This document shows positions 60,401 to 64,000 of a stretch of DNA of 64,000 nucleotides, piece by piece. The stretch is from Liolophura sinensis. Its lineage: Eukaryota; Mollusca; Polyplacophora; Chitonida; Chitonidae. Position numbers and translations under genes: made by a program. Where the stretch lies: contig NC_088302.1 in the NCBI RefSeq assembly GCF_032854445.1, positions 43,748,645 to 43,812,644 of the forward strand. The letters are read 5' to 3'. The notes below the pieces were generated by a model. It searched no databases. It saw only the letters and a list, made by a program, of their open reading frames with translations, and was not told the origin of the DNA. Within the stretch, counting starts at the first letter, position 1. Each line of letters opens with the position of its first letter.

Positions 60401-62280
60401 TAACAAGTGGAATGACCAAGTTCCTAAGGTTCCAAGGAATGACCCTAATGGCCTCCTCTCAAATGACCTTTAAACAGTCAGTAATTTCTGACCTTATTCA
60501 CGGTATCAACACACGTGTACCACGGATTGATATGGGTTGCTAACGCAGTTTTAATAATGACAATAGTCATGCAGTCACTGGCCGTTAATTCCACACTTGG
60601 TCAGAGGTTGTTAGTAAGCGTTACTTATACACTATATAGGTCAGTGATCGTTACTTATACACTGTGTAGGTCAGTGATCGTTACTTATACACTGTGTAGG
60701 TCAGTAGTCGTTACTTATACACAATATATGTCAGTAGTCGTTAATTACACACTATATAGTGGTCATTTGCCCTTACTTATATTCTATATAGGTCAGTTGT
60801 CGTTACTTGTACAATATATAGGTCAAATGTCGTTAGTTGTACATTTTATAGATCAGTCATCGTTACTTGTACACTACATCAGTCAGCTGTCGTTACTTGT
60901 ACACTATATAAACCTATAGGTCAGTTGTTACTTGTTCACTATATAAGTCAGTTGTCAATACTTGTACACTATATAGGTCAGTTGTCGTTGCTTGTACACT
61001 ATATAGGCCTAAAGGTCAGTGGTCGTTACTTATACACTATATCGGTCAGTGGTCGTTACTTATACCTGAAATTGGCCAACGGTCGGTAATGTCGCATTAA
61101 CTCAGTGGTCGTTATTTCGACACCGTGCCAACTATTGTTAATTATACACAAATTAAGGCAGTGATCGGTAATTTCACATTGAGTGAGTTGTTTAAGGGTT
61201 TAACACCGTCGGAGCGGTGTTTGTTGTGTAACACGATACCGCTGAACCATGTTTCGTACCGATCGAGTCAAATCCTTTCGATGGATTTGATGAGGTACGA
61301 AACAAAGGTACCGGCCGAAGTGTCGCGTGACACGCTCGATGTTTTTGTCAGATCATCTACGTTTAATATGTACATTTGCCCACGGACCGCAACGAACAGC
61401 GGGGTAGAACGTTTATTAGACACTTGAAGTGAAGTGCACTTAGCTTCAGCGGTGTCGGGTTATACCAACACAGCTACGGCGGTGTTAAACCCTTATTTAG
61501 ACACTTTATCAGCGGTCGTTTATTAGGCACTTGGTCAGTGATCTTTAACTCGGAACTTGGTCGATTTCACGTTTGGTTATTGGTCATTAGTTCTATACTC
61601 TTCAGTCAAGTCCAGCTCATGCTGTATGTCCTCTCCGGCCGTATGTGGGAAGGTCTGCCATCAACCTGCGGATGGTCGTGGGTTTCCCCCGGGCTCTGCC
61701 CTGTTTCCTCCCACCATAATGCTGGCCGCCGTCGTATAAGTGAAATATTCTTGAGTACGGTGTAAAACACCAATGAAATAGATAAATAAATATACTCTGA
61801 GAAGCAGACATTAATACGACGTTTGGTCAGTTTTCGATATTCTAGACATGGGTCCAGTTTCACGAAGCTCTCTTACGAGCTCGCCACTAGCATGACGACC
61901 TAATGTCTACAGTACTGGTTGCCGTGGTAGTTAAGTGATTGTAACGTTAAAAGTGCTTCGAGAAACCGGGCCCACGTCGGTAATTCCCCACTTAATCACT
62001 GATCGTTAATTTCACACTTTGTCAGCGGTGGTTAATTTGACGCTTGATCGGCGGCTGGTAATTCTACAGTTGATCACTGGTCGTTGGCTCCACTCTTATT
62101 TAGTGGCCGTTAACTGGACATTTGGTCAGTGGTAAAGCTTACCTCCTGTTATCGATGTTTCTACACATTCCTTTATAAACGTCCTGTTGATCCGGAACTG
62201 TGGCAGTTTGATGGCCTTGCTGATCTCTATTGGGTTGTCCTTCTTCCATTCAAACTGTAACTGGGAGGTAGTGTGAGTAA
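57264..62280 (-). CDS. Anion-type Cys-loop ligand-gated channel, 3' part
   Basis: Three in-phase exons, complement(57264-57437, 59213-59610, 62143-62280), encode the C-terminal 236 residues or so. The family is the glycine/GABA/glutamate-gated chloride channels of the plasma membrane. In order: end of the ligand domain (FEWKKDNPIEI, IKLPQF), loop C with a Cys pair (ECVETSITGENFTC), M1 (GYYTLQIYIPSIMIVTVSWV), M2 with PAR selectivity filter (EATPARVSLGVLTLLTMTTQ), the SLPRISYVTAIDVW linker, M3, a short M3-M4 loop of about 70 residues with an acidic KEDEEEFED stretch, and M4 ending WITVGYSA-stop. PAR before M2 is the known mark of anion selectivity. The loop C Cys pair resembles glycine and histamine-type receptors. 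The ligand cannot be told. Exons for the signal peptide and Cys-loop were not found before the window's end, so the gene is partial here. Confidence 0.93.
57438..59212 (-). other. Last intron of the channel gene
   Basis: This 1775-bp intron holds a diverged SINE-like fragment at about 58340-58440 and a decayed inverted-repeat element at about 58485-58605 (GGGGCCGCTTGCACAAGG, then ATGGTAGTTACAAGCC). No further exon is seen. Confidence 0.7.
59213..59610 (-). CDS. Channel exon: M1, M2 and M3
   Basis: The acceptor is TTTTTTTGCAG and the donor TATGGG|GTAAGT. It completes loop C (ENFTC) and carries M1-M3 with WVSFWLN, the PAR filter and VEYALVSVL. It ends in phase 0 after KQLFVYG in the cytoplasmic loop. 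Confidence 0.96.
60600..61090 (+). repeat. 30-bp minisatellite in channel intron
   Basis: About 16 units of GGTCAGTGGTCGTTACTTAT plus ACACTATATA are present. Degenerate relatives (TTGGTCAGTGGTCGTTAATT) recur at about 61505-61560 and 61980-62135, so the original array was longer and was split by insertions. Confidence 0.92.
61193..61495. mobile_element. 303-bp foldback element inside the minisatellite
   Basis: Long imperfect terminal inverted repeats of about 50 bp start TAAGGGTTTAACACCGTCGG on the left and TAAGGGTTTAACACCGCCGT on the inverse of the right end. Each finishes near ACCGCTGAA. The middle holds a further inverted repeat, GTTTCGTACC against GGTACGAAAC. No transposase is encoded; the 100-codon frame across it is not convincing. 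Confidence 0.8.
61609..61795 (+). repeat. SINE copy, 5' truncated
   Basis: It runs from TCCAGCTCATGCTG through GGTTTCCCCCGGGCTCTGCC and CACCATAATGCTGGCCGCCG to GAGTACGGTGTAAAACACCA and an AAATA tail. It is very near the family consensus and is inserted in the decayed 30-bp array. Confidence 0.93.
61850..61973. mobile_element. MITE-like element with GGGTCC/GGGCCC ends
   Basis: The 19-bp ends GGGTCCAGTTTCACGAAGC and (inverse of right) GGGCCCGGTTTCTCGAAGC match at 16 positions. The core TACAGTACTGGTTGCCGTGG is shared with 62308-62426. Confidence 0.75.
62143..62280 (-). CDS. Channel exon: end of ligand domain, loop C start
   Basis: The acceptor is GTCTTCACAG and the donor GGAG|GTAAGC. Forty-five full codons read THTTSQLQFEWKKDNPIEIS, then KAIKLPQFRINRTFIKEC, then VETSITG. 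The exon starts with two bases of a split codon, so another exon lies upstream. Confidence 0.92.
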
Positions 62281-62307
62281 CTGTGAAGACAAAATGGTTA
62301 CAGTGCA

Positions 62308-62426
62308 GGCGCGCGTATCACAAAGCAGACGTAGCGCTACGTCCTCGTAACTACCATGGCGACGTAATAACTACAGTACTGGTCGCCGTAACGTAACGTT
62401 ACGTGCGCGTTGTGATACGGGCCCCA
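62308..62426. mobile_element. MITE-like element next to the loop C exon
   Basis: The ends GCGCGCGTATCACAAAGC and (inverse of right) GGGCCCGTATCACAACGC form terminal inverted repeats. The centre has ACTACCATGGCGACGTAA and ACAGTACTGGTCGCCG. It lies about 28 bp outside the exon acceptor. Confidence 0.75.
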
Positions 62427-63041
62427 GGAACGACATCCATATTCATGTGTAAAGATGAAAGTTCAACGTACAAACTGGCTGTCGCGTTACCATGTGTTCA
62501 CGTAGCACATAAAGATAACACAGTACAGTTGACTTTTGTAAGATGTGCGTTTACTGCCATGCCATGTCGTTTGGCTCAGATAATGACCCATCATGCAATG
62601 CGTCACATATCATACGTATACTTGCACTTACATATTACATGTACACATGCACTAAACACTGCATCTCCCTTTCTTAGGTTTCAACGAAGCCTCTAAGACC
62701 ACGAATTTGTGAAAATCAATCTCTACGGCAACATCAGACTTTCATGACGGATTCAACTGCAAAGAACAATTCTTAAACATAATGTTAAAAGAACCTTTTC
62801 CAATTAAGTATTCAAGTTCAAACAGCTGATTTGGTTTCTTCCAATCGTTTTCTAACAAAAATTAGCAGTTTCTCTGGGTCTAAAAGTAAACTCTTTTTAA
62901 CTTAGAAAGAACTGTCTTCCTTTTCACAAAACTTGTTATGTATTTACCGTTACAGTTCAAAAATCATGGCGAACTGGCCTTCTCACTCGACGACCTCAAC
63001 GTATCGTTTTGCAGTCACTTGGTAGGCTACTGCACGATGGA
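62427..63041. other. Upstream intron DNA of the channel gene
   Basis: No Cys-loop exon could be found on the minus strand. Nothing else is supported. Confidence 0.35.
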
Positions 63042-64000
63042 TCACAGATTATTCACTGAATAATGAAATTCCACTCTAGTGGTTTCACACTCAAGTAACG
63101 TACACATTTCCTTATGGTGACTTGCCTTTACTGTTACGGTTGGCTCTCTAACAACAAGTTGTGCACGATTGCGTGGTTTGATGCCTTTTGAAGTCTTTAC
63201 TGTGTAAGACCGTTTTCTTGCTGTGCAACACAGTAGCTTCCGTCTGTTCTGGTAAAAGTATTTGATGTAAGCGTCATTTAACACTAGCTCCCAAAGACAA
63301 AGGCATGTAGGAAATTATACAAATAGGAAATAAAGCCGGTAACACACAAGAGAAGTGGTCATCAGTTTTCAATGACGCCGGGCAGAAGCTGTTTCACTTT
63401 ATGTAACTGATCAAAAAGTTACGTTTCTGTATCTCCCTTTGCTTTTGGTTTTCAGACTTTATGTTGTTAAAATCAGTCCACTGTGGAATGAGACTAGACG
63501 GCAACACGGGTATCCCGTTTCTGAGCCTCCGTCCCATTAATAACTCAGAAGAGGTTTATGTATTCTGCAACGGAGTGGTGGGGTAACAAAGCGAGGTAAG
63601 GATCGCCTGCTTACTTAAGACGTCATTTCATTGTCTGCACTGCAGACTGTCTGCACTCTCTGCTTCTCCATTACCTTCAGGCTAATACGGACTACTGGTT
63701 ATGTACCGAAATCTGTAAGAGTCGGCAAACTCATATGAGGCAAACTGTGGACCGTTATCCCATATAACAGTCTCTGGTATACCGTGTCTCGAAAAGATGG
63801 GCTTCACACGTTCTATTACTCTGTGGGGCTCTGATGTGGTGCTCCTGAGATGAGCAATCTCAATGAACTTCGAATAATAATCCACAGTTATAAGGTAGGT
63901 GTTACTCTTCCATTCGAACAGGTTCATCTCGACTTTCTGCCAAGGATAATCCGGCATCATCAAAGGAAGTAGTGGTTCCGGTCGCTGTCTTCTCACTTGT
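63042..64000 (-). mobile_element. Decayed Ty3/gypsy integrase region
   Basis: The minus strand encodes a retroelement integrase core from the window's right edge: LITVDYYSKFIEIAHLRSTT, then HGIPETVIWDNGPQFASYEF and TSSPY. After this come GNGEAES, TSSELLMGRRLRNGIPVLPS and, near the 3' end, SYTVKTSKGIKPRNR, as in gypsy-type integrase C-termini. The copy is dead: an in-frame TAG at 63682-63684 cuts the core, more stops follow, and the first catalytic Asp position reads Asn (MNLFEW instead of the usual DLF). No LTR was recognised. The 5' part lies beyond the window. Confidence 0.88.

Larger units (their letters stand above)
59611..62142 (-). other. Intron between loop C and M1 exons
   Basis: This 2532-bp intron is made mostly of a 30-bp minisatellite broken up by a SINE, a 303-bp foldback element and an ACCATGGC-type element. 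A diverged SINE with B-box-like GGATTCGAACACGC (plus strand) lies at about 59860-59975. Confidence 0.8.

Noticed and set aside
61125-61427. Plus-strand 100-codon frame across the foldback element
   Set aside because: It starts in the minisatellite, crosses the inverted arm and has no domain; it is not a transposase.

Overview
This is a 64-kb piece of an animal nuclear genome. It has intron-rich genes with canonical GT-AG splice sites, a eukaryotic tRNA gene, tRNA-derived SINEs, inverted-repeat elements, a decayed Ty3/gypsy retrotransposon and many unrelated minisatellites. The SINE tails (AAATA-type and CTCACTCAC-type) and the style of the inverted-repeat elements fit a marine mollusc or a close lophotrochozoan. 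That placement is inference, not proof.

Layout. (1) 1-1654: a tRNA-Gln(CTG) gene at 919-990 and a possible first exon of a divergent minus-strand gene near the left edge. (2) 1655-16490, plus strand: a complete 12-exon phosphoglycerate kinase gene. The exons join in phase to a 415-residue protein. Its introns are swollen by minisatellites, above all a 4.7-kb array in intron 9 that grew from the exon 9/5' splice-site junction and carries a second, in-frame copy of exon 9. (3) 16491-23342: the PGK 3' UTR, then intergenic DNA with SINEs, a palindromic element and an 83-bp tandem repeat. (4) 23343-28716, minus strand: a two-exon gene for a 956-residue single-pass membrane mucin with a Cys-containing juxtamembrane domain and a C-terminal PPPY motif. 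(5) 29150-57263: a gene-poor stretch of about 28 kb filled with minisatellites (units of about 25, 32, 33, 42 and 45 bp) and dispersed repeats; no convincing coding exon was found. (6) 57264-62280, minus strand: the last three exons of an anion-type Cys-loop ligand-gated channel. Its 5' exons lie outside the window or were not found. (7) 63042-64000, minus strand: a decayed gypsy integrase region upstream of those exons.

The three protein genes serve separate functions (glycolysis, cell surface, synaptic-type channel) and show no operon-like link. The unusual theme is how easily this region makes tandem repeats, and that one of them has copied a real splice donor about a hundred times inside a housekeeping gene.
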